A DNA stretch of 64,000 bases, from positions 62,001-126,000 of the forward strand of contig NZ_FQTQ01000108.1 of the NCBI RefSeq assembly GCF_900128525.1, written 5' to 3'. Shown here piece after piece: positions 34,693 to 43,472 of this stretch (its first letter is position 1; each line of letters begins with the position of its first letter). The DNA is from a methanotrophic endosymbiont of Bathymodiolus puteoserpentis (Logatchev) (GTDB lineage: Bacteria; Pseudomonadota; Gammaproteobacteria; Methylococcales; Methylomonadaceae). The notes below the pieces were generated by a model that was not told where the DNA came from, searched no databases, and saw only the letters and a list, made by a program, of their open reading frames with translations. The position numbers and the translations under genes are program-made.

Positions 34693-35028
34693 CTACCACC
34701 TAGCACCTTGCTCAACTATTTCACCCATTTTCTTTCCTGGCTTAACTTGCCCCTGATAAGTCAACACCGAACCAATAGTAAAACCACCCTCCGGGTCATG
34801 CAGCTTAGTATTTTGCTCCAAAATCCACATATGCCCATCACGAGAATCAATAACAAATACTTTGGGTGTCAAACTGCCCGATTGACCTGAATGACCTCCT
34901 TCATGTAAAACGACCGCCCGATATCGCCCGTCATCATCAGCCAGAGCGGGATGTACTGATGGCAAGACGAATAAAACCAATAGAAATAATCTACACGCCA
35001 CTGCATACGGCCGGTATTTTGCAATCAT
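34693..35028 (-). CDS. Small secreted hypothetical protein
   Basis: This 111-residue protein has a signal peptide (about residues 1-30, ending VHPALA) and a mature part of ~80 residues with YRAVVLHEGGHSGQSGS and KVFVIDSRDGHMWILEQN, a beta-rich pattern. It is not recognised. Start 35028 is preferred because GAGG stands ~9 bases upstream; an in-frame ATG at 35043 has no SD. Periplasmic location is inferred. Confidence 0.68.
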   Translation of the reverse strand: MIAKYRPYAVACRLFLLVLFVLPSVHPALADDDGRYRAVVLHEGGHSGQSGSLTPKVFVIDSRDGHMWILEQNTKLHDPEGGFTIGSVLTYQGQVKPGKKMGEIVEQGARW

Positions 35029-35092
35029 AGTTAAGATCCTCATTATTAATGAACATTTTTTTAAAACTAAACACTATAAGCCATAACTGAAT

Positions 35093-35980
35093 TTATACCA
35101 TTCCCCTTGGGTTCATACTTACTTGACTGGCTTGCCGTATAGATTGAATTAGCGCTACGCCTGCTGCAAAACTAGCGGCGGACTTTTCGACTCTAAAGAA
35201 GCCTTCAACATCCGCTTCTGCCACCTCTCTGGAATCATATACAAAAACACCAATTTTATCTTCAGGCTTTAAAAATCCAGTTTCACCAAATTCAGTATAG
35301 CGCGTCGCACCTAAAGAAATAATAATTTGTTTGGGCTGTTTAAGTTGAGTTAAATAATATTTTAAATGCTCTAAAGGGCCAAAATCATTTTGACTATTAA
35401 AGGTTTTGATAATCCAGTTTAGAAGTTTACCGTAAAAATACTGGTAACCCGTTACAGGGCTATCGACGCCATATTGAATCACCTCTCCATTACGACGTAA
35501 AAAAGAAGAAATATGGATATGATCTAAAATTCCACCTGCTTGAAATTGATCAATCTCGATCCATTGCTGCCCTATGCCCGTACACGATAGGCCCCAGTTC
35601 TTTTTTTCACTGATTTTTTTCGCATTGGGCTTACGAATCGAGCAATCATTAAAAGTGGTAAAGGCTAATGGCTCTATAGACTCGACTAGCCCGTCCGTGT
35701 AACTAACATTAAATAGCACACACATTTCCGGTTCCATATGCAAATTCACTGGCGTGGAAAAATCAGCGTCAATATGAGTATGCGACAGAGGAAACGTGCT
35801 TAGGAAAGTGGGATACTGAGGCAAATAAATAGGAAAAATACCTTTGGGAGCATTTTTTTCTTCGGTAATTACATTGACAAAATCTGCATCTTCACCGGCT
35901 TGGCTTAGGTGCTCGGCGAAATTACCCGCAATACCAAAAACAGCTAACTCTTTAAGTTGACCAATACTTACCCTTATCAT
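35093..35980 (-). CDS. DUF5718-like protein (function unknown)
   Basis: This 295-residue soluble protein resembles the DUF5718 family as I recall it. Conserved-looking parts are AVFGIAGNFAEHLSQAGED, NLHMEPEMCVLFNV, FNDCSIRKPNAKKISEKKNWG and GYQYFYGKLLNWI. The EPEMCVLFNVSY and FNDCSIR stretches are reminiscent of fumarylacetoacetate hydrolase-fold enzymes, which is inference only. Its ATG overlaps the upstream gene's stop by 4 bp, making a two-gene unit of unknown function. Confidence 0.68.
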   Translation of the reverse strand: MIRVSIGQLKELAVFGIAGNFAEHLSQAGEDADFVNVITEEKNAPKGIFPIYLPQYPTFLSTFPLSHTHIDADFSTPVNLHMEPEMCVLFNVSYTDGLVESIEPLAFTTFNDCSIRKPNAKKISEKKNWGLSCTGIGQQWIEIDQFQAGGILDHIHISSFLRRNGEVIQYGVDSPVTGYQYFYGKLLNWIIKTFNSQNDFGPLEHLKYYLTQLKQPKQIIISLGATRYTEFGETGFLKPEDKIGVFVYDSREVAEADVEGFFRVEKSAASFAAGVALIQSIRQASQVSMNPRGMV

Positions 35981-36507
35981 TCGCTATCCGGATCTAATTC
36001 TAAAAATACATTTCTAATATATTCAGCATGATCTTCTAGTAAGTGACCTTGATGAACCTGTAAATCTAAGTTAACTACTTTGGTTTTTTCCAAGCCTCCT
36101 TCTGTGCCAATTTCTCGCACTGTATGCTCTTTTAGATCCAATATATATTTCTTTTTATTATAGTGTTTTTTTTGTAAATATTGCGTCGTAATTGGCTTGG
36201 TTTTATGATTAATGGTTTCCCAGCCAATCACTTGATGCCTCTCCATCCAGCCTACAGCATCACTTGAGTTATTTTCAAGATCAACGTTAAAAACAACGAT
36301 ATAACGGTTTTCTTCAGCAGGTATCGTATTGACATGGTGTATATTAGCAACCGAGTCAAACTCAAAATCATCGGGTACAAAATACTTCTCGCTTGCACCA
36401 TCACTAAAAGTGATATAAATCGAATTCGTACTTTTGTGATATCTGAGCGAACGCACTAAATCTAAATTTATTTTAGTATCTTCGTTAATTAAAAGGAAAT
36501 TACTCAT
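35977..36507 (-). CDS. Hypothetical protein paired with the DUF5718-like gene
   Basis: This 176-residue protein is not recognised. The N-terminal half is beta-rich (RYHKSTNSIYITFSDGASEKYFVPDDFEFD) and the C-terminal half is charged. Start 36507 (ATG) is taken over an upstream in-frame TTG at 36522. It overlaps the following gene in an ATGA, so the pair is translated together. No signal peptide or membrane segment is seen. Confidence 0.65.
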   Translation of the reverse strand: MSNFLLINEDTKINLDLVRSLRYHKSTNSIYITFSDGASEKYFVPDDFEFDSVANIHHVNTIPAEENRYIVVFNVDLENNSSDAVGWMERHQVIGWETINHKTKPITTQYLQKKHYNKKKYILDLKEHTVREIGTEGGLEKTKVVNLDLQVHQGHLLEDHAEYIRNVFLELDPDSE

Positions 36508-36615
36508 AAAGGCTCTTGTCAAAGTATTAATAATCAGTGTCCAGCATACTGTTTTACTGATGGGAAAATGTAATAATAGTTTTTTATTATTTGTTATTTA
36601 TCAGTTTAATTTACC

Positions 36616-37143
36616 ATGAAAAATGCGCTCGTCCCAATTTTAGGCTTTGCCGCACCTAGCGGTACGGGAAAAACCACTTTATTAACGCAACTTATTCCAC
36701 AACTTAAAGAGCTAGGCATTCGGATTGGCTTAATAAAACATAGCCATCATAATTTTCAAATTGATAAACCAGGAAAGGATAGCTTTCGTTTACGTGAAGC
36801 AGGTGCAACACCAGTCATGCTGGTTTCAAGCCATAGACGTGCGATTATTACCGAATTTCCTAGCCCACAAGAACCCATATTAAATGAGCAACTTAGCCAT
36901 TTTGACCAATCTTGTTTAGATTTAATTTTAGTTGAAGGCTTTAAGAGTGAAAATTTCCCTAAAATTGAATTACACCGCCCTAGCTTGAAAAAGCCTTTAC
37001 GTTATCTTGACGATCATTCAATTATTGCTATTGCCTCCGATCAAAAGCTATCGCTGGAACGTGATTTAGTGCAAATGGACTTAAATAATATCCCTCAAAT
37101 TACGCATTTCATTATGCAGACATTGTTGCAACATCATGACTAA
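36616..37143 (+). CDS. mobB: Molybdopterin-guanine dinucleotide biosynthesis protein MobB
   Basis: This 175-residue P-loop protein has Walker A APSGTGKTTLL at the N-terminus, then LIKHSHHNFQIDKPGKDSFRLREAGA, a hallmark of MobB, and LILVEGFKSENFPKIELHR. MobB assists MobA in making the guanine dinucleotide form of the molybdenum cofactor. It overlaps moeA by 8 bp. Confidence 0.94.
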   Translation: MKNALVPILGFAAPSGTGKTTLLTQLIPQLKELGIRIGLIKHSHHNFQIDKPGKDSFRLREAGATPVMLVSSHRRAIITEFPSPQEPILNEQLSHFDQSCLDLILVEGFKSENFPKIELHRPSLKKPLRYLDDHSIIAIASDQKLSLERDLVQMDLNNIPQITHFIMQTLLQHHD

Positions 37144-38371
37144 TCAATGCTACTCTAACTCCTTAATTAGCATTAAGGATGCCTTGGATAATATTAAAGC
37201 TGCGCTTTCTCCTATTGAAGAGGAAGAAACCGTTAACTTACATGAGGCTTTAAACCGAACATTAGCTCAACCCTGTACCGCTCCCTTTCACCTGCCAGCT
37301 TTTCCCAACTCATCTATGGATGGCTATGCCTTTAACAGTGCTGATATAAAAAGTACACCGTTTACTTTAGAGCAAGTTGGCATTTCTTGGGCAGGTAAGC
37401 CTTTTACTGGCGAGTTATTAGCAGGGCAATGCGTGCGTATTTTTACTGGTGCTGTGCTTCCAAAAGGAGCTGATAGCGTAGTTATGCAAGAGCACGTTAC
37501 CGCCAGTGACCAAATCATTCATTTCCCTGGCAATGTTCAAGCAACACAAAATATCCGTTATATCGGCGAGGATGTTCGACAGGATGATTGCCTATTAGCA
37601 GCGCCTAAGCAATTATCAGCGATTGACCTTGGCTTACTCGCTTCAGCAGGCATTTATGAAGTACGCGTTAAACGCAGAATTCGTATTGCTTTTTTTTCTA
37701 CAGGTGATGAACTCAGTGCGATTGGCAACCCTTTAGCCGCTGGACAAATTTACGATAGTAATCGCTATACTTTAGCTGCCTTATTAAACAACCCTTGCTA
37801 CACCGTTACTGACTTAGGTGTTATTCGCGACAATAAAGCCCGTATACATGCTTGTTTATTAGACGCAGCGAAAAGTAATGATGTGATTATCAGTACCGGT
37901 GGTGCTTCTGTCGGTGATGCTGATTTTATTAAAGAAATTTTAGCTGAAATAGGTCAGGTAAATTTCTGGAAGCTAGCCATTAAACCAGGAAAACCTTTAG
38001 CTTTTGGGCGCATTCAAGCATGTTATTTTTTTGGTTTACCTGGTAATCCAATTTCAGTGATTGCAACTTTTCAACAAATCGTAACGCCGGCTTTACGTCA
38101 ATTAAGCAGCTTAAGTAATCGTACACCACTACGCTTCAAAGCAATATGTCAAAGCCCGCTACGCAAGCAAGCTGGACGCCAAGAATTTCAGCGCGGTATT
38201 GTGCAGCAAACAGAAAATGGAAAATTTGCAGTTATTTCTGCAGGTAAGCAAGGCTCTAATATATTAAGCGCTAGTAGCCGTGCAAATTGTTATATAGTCT
38301 TAACACGCGAACAAACGAACGTAGAAGTTGGAACTGAAGTTCTAGTCGAACCTTTTAGTTTATTTTTATAA
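37136..38371 (+). CDS. moeA: Molybdopterin molybdenumtransferase MoeA
   Basis: This 411-residue protein inserts molybdenum into adenylylated molybdopterin. It has FPNSSMDGYAF, RIFTGAVLPKGADSVVMQEHV, STGDEL, YDSNRYTLAALL and TGGASVGDADFIKEIL, and a C-terminal barrel domain. With mobB it forms a cofactor-maturation pair; the molybdoenzyme they serve is not in the window. Confidence 0.95.
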   Translation: MTNQCYSNSLISIKDALDNIKAALSPIEEEETVNLHEALNRTLAQPCTAPFHLPAFPNSSMDGYAFNSADIKSTPFTLEQVGISWAGKPFTGELLAGQCVRIFTGAVLPKGADSVVMQEHVTASDQIIHFPGNVQATQNIRYIGEDVRQDDCLLAAPKQLSAIDLGLLASAGIYEVRVKRRIRIAFFSTGDELSAIGNPLAAGQIYDSNRYTLAALLNNPCYTVTDLGVIRDNKARIHACLLDAAKSNDVIISTGGASVGDADFIKEILAEIGQVNFWKLAIKPGKPLAFGRIQACYFFGLPGNPISVIATFQQIVTPALRQLSSLSNRTPLRFKAICQSPLRKQAGRQEFQRGIVQQTENGKFAVISAGKQGSNILSASSRANCYIVLTREQTNVEVGTEVLVEPFSLFL

Positions 38372-38388
38372 CCCACAGAGGAACTCTT

Positions 38389-38859
38389 ATGCTTACTATT
38401 AACCAATCGGCGCCCAATTTCTCACTTTATGATGCCCATGACATTTTACATAAGCTAGATGATTATAAAGGTCACTGGCTAGTTATTTACTTTTACCCCA
38501 AAGATAATACCCCAGGTTGTACTAAAGAGGCTTGCGCATTACGTGATAATAGTGCCAAATTTGAAGATTTAAACACTCGAATTATTGGCATTAGTACCGA
38601 CAACAGTAAAAGTCACCTTAACTTTAGCCAAAACCAAAACTTAAATTTCACCTTACTCGCTGACCCTAAAGGTGAAGTAAGTAAAGCATATGAGGCATTA
38701 TTCAAACTAGGTCCAGTCAAGTTTAGCAAGCGTCATAGCTTTATCATCGACCCTACTGGAAAAATAGCAAAAATTTATCGCTCCGTTTCACCTAGTACAC
38801 ATAGTCAAGAATTAATCGATGATTTACAACAACTACAAGCTGAATTTAACAGGCAATAG
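38389..38859 (+). CDS. bcp: Thioredoxin-dependent peroxiredoxin Bcp, two-cysteine type
   Basis: This 156-residue atypical 2-Cys peroxiredoxin has the active site NTPGCTKEACALRD, with the peroxidatic Cys and a second Cys five residues later as in E. coli Bcp. It reduces peroxides using thioredoxin. It follows moeA by 17 bp with an SD (GAGGAACTCTT), and a perfect hairpin follows. A second Bcp-like gene at 57504 lacks the second Cys. Confidence 0.93.
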   Translation: MLTINQSAPNFSLYDAHDILHKLDDYKGHWLVIYFYPKDNTPGCTKEACALRDNSAKFEDLNTRIIGISTDNSKSHLNFSQNQNLNFTLLADPKGEVSKAYEALFKLGPVKFSKRHSFIIDPTGKIAKIYRSVSPSTHSQELIDDLQQLQAEFNRQ

Positions 38860-38882
38860 TAGCCCTCTCTCCAAATCAAACA

Positions 38883-38918
38883 CAAGAATACGCATCACTT
38901 GTATGATGCGTATTCTTG
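38883..38918 (+). terminator. Perfect hairpin downstream of bcp
   Basis: CAAGAATACGCATCA and its complement form a perfect 15-base stem with a 6-base loop, 24 bp after the stop. The U-tract is weak, so termination or RNA protection are both possible. Confidence 0.6.
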
Positions 38919-39085
38919 GTCAGCTACCCGACGACTTATTTTCTTAACTTAATAACTCAAAGCCAACGACTGCATCAGCCGACACTGGAAGATACACAAC
39001 GAACTTCAACAATGCCTCTAAATTTTGATATAAAAACAACTTTTTTAAGCGAACTGCGCTTCCTGCGGTCGGCTGGGTACACTGG

Positions 39086-39316
39086 TTATGCTACTTTTTT
39101 ACCTAGTTGTAGTAATTTCGCTTGGGTTGTTTCTAATATTGAATCCCTCAGAAAAGAACTTGCCTGAATTATTTCAATACCGATAAGTTCTCCTTCATCA
39201 TTCAATTCTGCCGTAATATTTGGACTAATTTCAACACTATCGAACTCTCGCTCATCTGAGATAGCAAGATGTAAAATATCTTCTTCCTTAAAATAAGACA
39301 ACTTTGAATCATTCAT
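39086..39316 (-). CDS. DUF2283 protein (putative antitoxin partner)
   Basis: This 76-residue protein has the DUF2283 pattern: YFKEEDILHLAISDEREFDS then ISPNITAELNDEGELIGIEIIQAS. ATG 39316 is chosen because a near-perfect SD (GGGAGGT) stands 6-7 bases upstream, inside the end of the DUF4258 gene. It overlaps that gene by 8 bp. DUF2283 and DUF4258 genes often come in pairs with toxin-antitoxin-like layout; that role is inferred. Confidence 0.8.
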   Translation of the reverse strand: MNDSKLSYFKEEDILHLAISDEREFDSVEISPNITAELNDEGELIGIEIIQASSFLRDSILETTQAKLLQLGKKVA

Positions 39317-39584
39317 TTTCAAACCTCCCACTTTTTACTCTATAATTAATTTGCTGACGGGTAGTAGCATGAATTGTAATTGGAGTAATTATATCTTTTT
39401 TGTGAATTTCATGCGGAATCATAACCAAGATATTAGCGTCCTTTCCTACAATTACTAGTCTTTCGGTAGCTGTATCATAGTATCTTTCAGTGCTATATTT
39501 GATTATCTCTTCGACATTTGACAAATTGAAACCGCGAAGTTTCACTCTATATCTGAAATACTCTGTCCAACTAATTTCTATCAT
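39309..39584 (-). CDS. DUF4258-like protein (putative toxin partner)
   Basis: This 91-residue protein has TEYFRYRVKLRGFNLSNVEEIIKYSTERYYDTATERLVIVG, which resembles the BrnT/DUF4258 RelE-like fold, and ends with a basic HATTRQQINYRVKSGRF. It is the first gene of a two-gene unit with the DUF2283 protein. A toxin role is inferred from pairing and fold resemblance only. Confidence 0.7.
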   Translation of the reverse strand: MIEISWTEYFRYRVKLRGFNLSNVEEIIKYSTERYYDTATERLVIVGKDANILVMIPHEIHKKDIITPITIHATTRQQINYRVKSGRFENE

Positions 39585-39691
39585 TTTCTATATGTTAATA
39601 CCTTACATTTTGTAGCACAATATAAGAGCGTAACTTTTACTGGCGAACCTTTTATGGGTCTATAGGCTGTTGATAAAAACAAAGACTTTTG

Positions 39692-40285
39692 TTATTTTTT
39701 AACGATAGTAGACCAGGCAGATAACCATGCATCAGACTGATAATAACTCGCTTTTTTGGTTAAATTTCCTATAAGCACTTGTTTTAATGTAATCTCGATA
39801 ATGCCAAAAAAATGACAATAAGCACGCGGTGCATCCAGCGCTTTAATTTCACCCTCTTTAATACCATTTTGTAAGATTCTTAATATCTTGGTAAACGGCG
39901 GCGTTGCCATCAATGGCTTTTCTTCCGGTAAAAACTCACTGACATTTAACACTAAGAGGAATTTCATTATTTCCGGTGCATGCTCGGCTAAATGAAACCA
40001 TAAATCCACAATTTCCCTTAATTGTTCAGAGGCTTTACGATTTCTACGGCGAATATCATCGATAGAAACACTTAATCGATCGGTAATCCACTGATACAAT
40101 GCTTGAGCAATTTCTTGTTTATTCTTAAAGTGTTTATAAATCCCTGCACTTGTTTTAACACCGGAAAGTTCTGCAATATCTGTTAATGAGGTATTAAAAT
40201 ATCCTTTCTCAGTAAATAACTTTAATGCTGCTACTAAAATATCATTATGCAGCTCTTCTTTATCTTTTTGTAATTCCTGATCCAT
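39692..40285 (-). CDS. TetR-family transcriptional regulator
   Basis: This 197-residue protein has an N-terminal helix-turn-helix (ILVAALKLFTEKGYFNTSLTDIAELSGVKTSAGIYKHFKNKQEIA, residues ~16-60) and an unrelated C-terminal ligand domain. It stands alone 50 bp downstream of pgsA on the same strand. Its ligand and target genes are unknown. Confidence 0.9.
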   Translation of the reverse strand: MDQELQKDKEELHNDILVAALKLFTEKGYFNTSLTDIAELSGVKTSAGIYKHFKNKQEIAQALYQWITDRLSVSIDDIRRRNRKASEQLREIVDLWFHLAEHAPEIMKFLLVLNVSEFLPEEKPLMATPPFTKILRILQNGIKEGEIKALDAPRAYCHFFGIIEITLKQVLIGNLTKKASYYQSDAWLSAWSTIVKK

Positions 40286-40335
40286 GTTGCTCTTTTATCC
40301 TAGCTCTTCGTTAACGCTATGCTTTATTAATGAAA

Positions 40336-40896
40336 TTATTCAGTTATCGAAGTAAATGCCGCTTTTAAATAACTCATCATTGACCATAAAGTTAAAATTG
40401 CTGCAATATACATCATTACCAAACCAAATAAACTCATTGACATGCCAGCGATGTCATCGTGGTATAACAAACAGCCTATGGCCAACATTTGCGCTGTCGT
40501 TTTCCATTTTCCTATTTGTGAAACTTGCACCGCAGCGCGTTGACCTAACTCGGCCATCCATTCGCGTAACGATGAAATAGTAATCTCTCGACCAATAATG
40601 ACCGCAGCCGGTAAAGTCATCCAAATACTAGACTCTGCTTCGACTAATAAAACCAAAACAAAAGCCACCATAATCTTGTCAGCAACAGGATCTAAAAAAG
40701 CACCAAATTTTGTTTCTACCTGCATTTTTCTGGCTAAATAGCCATCTAACCAATCTGTAATAGCGGCAATAAAGAAAATTACGGTCGTTGCTATATTGGA
40801 ATACTCCCAAGGCGTATAGAAAAAAATAGCTAACACGGGGATTAATGCAATGCGTAGCAGCGTTAATAATGTCGGTAAATTTATTGTATCAATCAT
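40336..40896 (-). CDS. pgsA: CDP-diacylglycerol-glycerol-3-phosphate phosphatidyltransferase
   Basis: This 186-residue membrane enzyme has the CDP-alcohol phosphotransferase motif DWLDGYLARKMQVETKFGAFLDPVADK. It makes phosphatidylglycerol phosphate, whose phosphatase PgpA is encoded at 53852. Its start overlaps the end of uvrC by 8 bp, the conserved uvrC-pgsA order. Confidence 0.95.
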   Translation of the reverse strand: MIDTINLPTLLTLLRIALIPVLAIFFYTPWEYSNIATTVIFFIAAITDWLDGYLARKMQVETKFGAFLDPVADKIMVAFVLVLLVEAESSIWMTLPAAVIIGREITISSLREWMAELGQRAAVQVSQIGKWKTTAQMLAIGCLLYHDDIAGMSMSLFGLVMMYIAAILTLWSMMSYLKAAFTSITE

Positions 40897-42739
40897 CTTG
40901 ATGATGGAATGTATCGTATATTCGTTGTGCCAATTGTCGGCTAATTCCCTCTATGCTGCAAAGTGCATCAACACCTGCGCGAGAAATTCCTTGCATGCCG
41001 CCAAACTGCTTTAATAAAATCTGTCGCCTTTTAGGCCCTAGCCCAGCTATTGTTTCTAGCACGGATTTTTTTGTTGCCTTACCTCTACGTGCCCGATGCC
41101 CAGTAATAGCAAAACGATGCGCCTCATCTCGAATATGCTGAATTAATAATAAAGCACTCGCATTAGGCGTGACATCAAGGGGACATTCTTGCCCCGGTAA
41201 AATCAACTTTTCCATGCCTGCTTTCCTATCAGGCCCTTTTGCAACACCGACTATCATAACACTATTTACGGCTAATTCAGCTAATGCCTTTTCAGCTTGA
41301 TGCACCTGTCCTTTGCCACCATCAATAAATAAAATATCCGGTGTTTCATGCTCTCCTTTGACTAAACGCTTGAAACGCCTAGAAACTGCTTGATAAATAG
41401 CAGCATAATCATCTCCAGGTGTTATACCTTCGATATTAAAGCGTCTATAAGCTGACTTTACTGGACCTTCACGATCAAAAACGACACACGAGGCAACCGT
41501 ATAGTCTCCCTGCGTATGGCTGATATCAAAACACTCTAAGCGCTTAGGTACTTCCTGACAGCCTAATTCCTCCTGTAAGCTTAAAAAGCGCGCATAAATA
41601 CCCTGTTTATCAGCTAATTTAGTCATTAATGAATTTTCTACATTAACACTGGCTATTTGTAGCCATTTAGCTCTATCACTGCGTACGTTAGGTGAAATAC
41701 TCACACTATGCCCAGCATGCTCAGTTAACACTGCTGCCAATAGCTCGATCTCTTCGGGTCTATGACTAACAATTAATTCATGTGGGATATTTTTATCTAG
41801 GTAATATTGCGGAATAAAAGCCTGCAAAATATTTTCAGGTGTATATTCATTGCTTATTTTAGGAAAAAAAGTTTTATTGCCCAAATTTTGCCCATTACGA
41901 ATAAAAAATACCTGTACACAGGCAATACCCGCCTTAGTGGCACAAGCAACAATATCCACATCCCCAGACTCACCTGAAACATAATTTTTCTCCAATATAG
42001 TACGTAATTGGCTAATTTGATCTCTAACTAACGCAGCTTGCTCAAACGCCAAATGCTGCGCTAAAGTATCCATACGTACAATAAGCTTATCGATCAATAA
42101 ACTGCCCTTACCCTCTAAAAATAGCGTGGTATTTTGCACATCTTCTGCATATTTTTCTTGGCTAATTAAATCCACACAAGGCGCTGTACAGCGCTCTATT
42201 TGATGCTGCAAACAAGGTCTAGAACGATTTTTATAATAAGAATCTTCACACTGCCTAATAGGAAATATTTTTTGTAATAACTTTAAGGTTTCGCGCACGG
42301 CTCCTGCGCTAGGGTACGGCCCATAGTAACTACCTTTTTTCTTTTTAGCACCACGATGCGCAGTAATTTGCGGAAAGTCTTGTTCAGTAGATATAAAAAT
42401 ATAAGGATAGGAACGGTCATCCCTTAAGCAAATATTATAACGAGGTTTATGTCGCTTAATCAGCTGACTTTCCAAAAGCAACGCTTCGCCTTCTGTATGC
42501 GTTACAGTAACTTCTATATGCGCAATTTTAGCAACCATCACTTGTTGCTTAGGTGATGCAGCACCTTTTCTAAAATAACTGGTAACGCGATTCTTTATAT
42601 TTTTAGCCTTACCAATGTAAATGATATCGCCTTTATCATTTAACATTTTATAGACCCCTGGTAAACGCGTCAGATTTTTTAAAAACTCATCACTATCAAA
42701 ATGCTGCTTATCTGACTTCGTAGCCTCCACTTCCGTCAT
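40889..42739 (-). CDS. uvrC: Excinuclease ABC subunit C
   Basis: This 616-residue repair nuclease has the N-terminal GIY-YIG domain (GVYKMLNDKGDIIYIGKAKNI) for the 3' incision, a Cys-rich and UVR middle, the RNase H-like domain with FDISHTQGDYTVAS for the 5' incision and C-terminal HhH motifs (ETIAGLGPKRRQILLKQFGG). It acts with UvrA and UvrB. No uvrY/gacA regulator precedes it here. Confidence 0.96.
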   Translation of the reverse strand: MTEVEATKSDKQHFDSDEFLKNLTRLPGVYKMLNDKGDIIYIGKAKNIKNRVTSYFRKGAASPKQQVMVAKIAHIEVTVTHTEGEALLLESQLIKRHKPRYNICLRDDRSYPYIFISTEQDFPQITAHRGAKKKKGSYYGPYPSAGAVRETLKLLQKIFPIRQCEDSYYKNRSRPCLQHQIERCTAPCVDLISQEKYAEDVQNTTLFLEGKGSLLIDKLIVRMDTLAQHLAFEQAALVRDQISQLRTILEKNYVSGESGDVDIVACATKAGIACVQVFFIRNGQNLGNKTFFPKISNEYTPENILQAFIPQYYLDKNIPHELIVSHRPEEIELLAAVLTEHAGHSVSISPNVRSDRAKWLQIASVNVENSLMTKLADKQGIYARFLSLQEELGCQEVPKRLECFDISHTQGDYTVASCVVFDREGPVKSAYRRFNIEGITPGDDYAAIYQAVSRRFKRLVKGEHETPDILFIDGGKGQVHQAEKALAELAVNSVMIVGVAKGPDRKAGMEKLILPGQECPLDVTPNASALLLIQHIRDEAHRFAITGHRARRGKATKKSVLETIAGLGPKRRQILLKQFGGMQGISRAGVDALCSIEGISRQLAQRIYDTFHHQDD

Positions 42740-42759
42740 TTACAATACCTCATTAACCT

Positions 42760-43356
42760 TTACAAACACTCTTCCACAGAGGGTAGACGCGTCAGTAAAT
42801 CATCCCATTCAATTTGCACATTATCTAAGATAGAAATAGGTGTACTACCCCTTAATTCTAAAATTTCGGCTTTCCCATATTCCCCATTTTGTAAACGATA
42901 AATAGTTAATACTCGGTCAATAGGGTGAATAAGCCAATATTCACGCACGCCATGATGCTCATATAATTCGCGTTTTTTAATTTGATCATGGCTTGCTGTA
43001 GAAGGTGATAAAACCTCTAATATCCAATCAGGTGCGCCACGAATACCACGCCGATCTAATTTATGACTATCACAAACAACAAGTACATCAGGCTGAACGA
43101 CTGTATCAATAGACTCGTCGGCCTCATCTTTTTTGGGTAAACGCACATCAATTGGTGCTATAAATGCACGACATTTTTTACCGGCTAAAGCTGAACGTAA
43201 CTGAAAATAAACATCACCAGCAACTTCTTGATGTTCTAAGTTTGGTGCCGGCGCCATAAAATAAGCCTCGCCATCAATTAATTCATAGTTATTATCTGAC
43301 CAATGTAAATAATCACCATAACAATGATGTTCTGTATCTTTTAGTGCTAACCCCAT
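42760..43356 (-). CDS. Uma2-family (DUF820) putative endonuclease
   Basis: This 198-residue protein has the PD-(D/E)XK-type core of Uma2 proteins: VQPDVLVVCDSHKLD, then APDWILEVLSPSTASHDQIKKRELYEHHGVREYWLIHP. The family is very common in cyanobacteria and some gammaproteobacteria, with unknown biological role. ATG 43356 is preferred over an upstream TTG at 43377 because GAGG precedes it. It is an orphan between uvrC and pnp. Confidence 0.83.
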   Translation of the reverse strand: MGLALKDTEHHCYGDYLHWSDNNYELIDGEAYFMAPAPNLEHQEVAGDVYFQLRSALAGKKCRAFIAPIDVRLPKKDEADESIDTVVQPDVLVVCDSHKLDRRGIRGAPDWILEVLSPSTASHDQIKKRELYEHHGVREYWLIHPIDRVLTIYRLQNGEYGKAEILELRGSTPISILDNVQIEWDDLLTRLPSVEECL

Positions 43357-43423
43357 CTCATTAACCTCAATTAACAAATTTATAGATAAGTAAATTGTAA
43401 TCCTTTCTATAAAAATGAACCAT

Positions 43424-43447
43424 AAAAAAAGGGCCTTTCGGCCCTTT
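43424..43447 (-). terminator. Intrinsic terminator after pnp
   Basis: AAAGGGCC-TTTC-GGCCCTTT is followed on the minus strand by a run of T. It lies just after the pnp stop and ends the operon. Confidence 0.92.
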
Positions 43448-43472
43448 CTATGTCGCTTTAGGAAGCTAAAAC

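Noticed and set aside
38916-39167. 83-codon + strand frame downstream of bcp
   Set aside because: It overlaps the well-supported DUF2283 gene on the other strand and the bcp hairpin, and has no SD.
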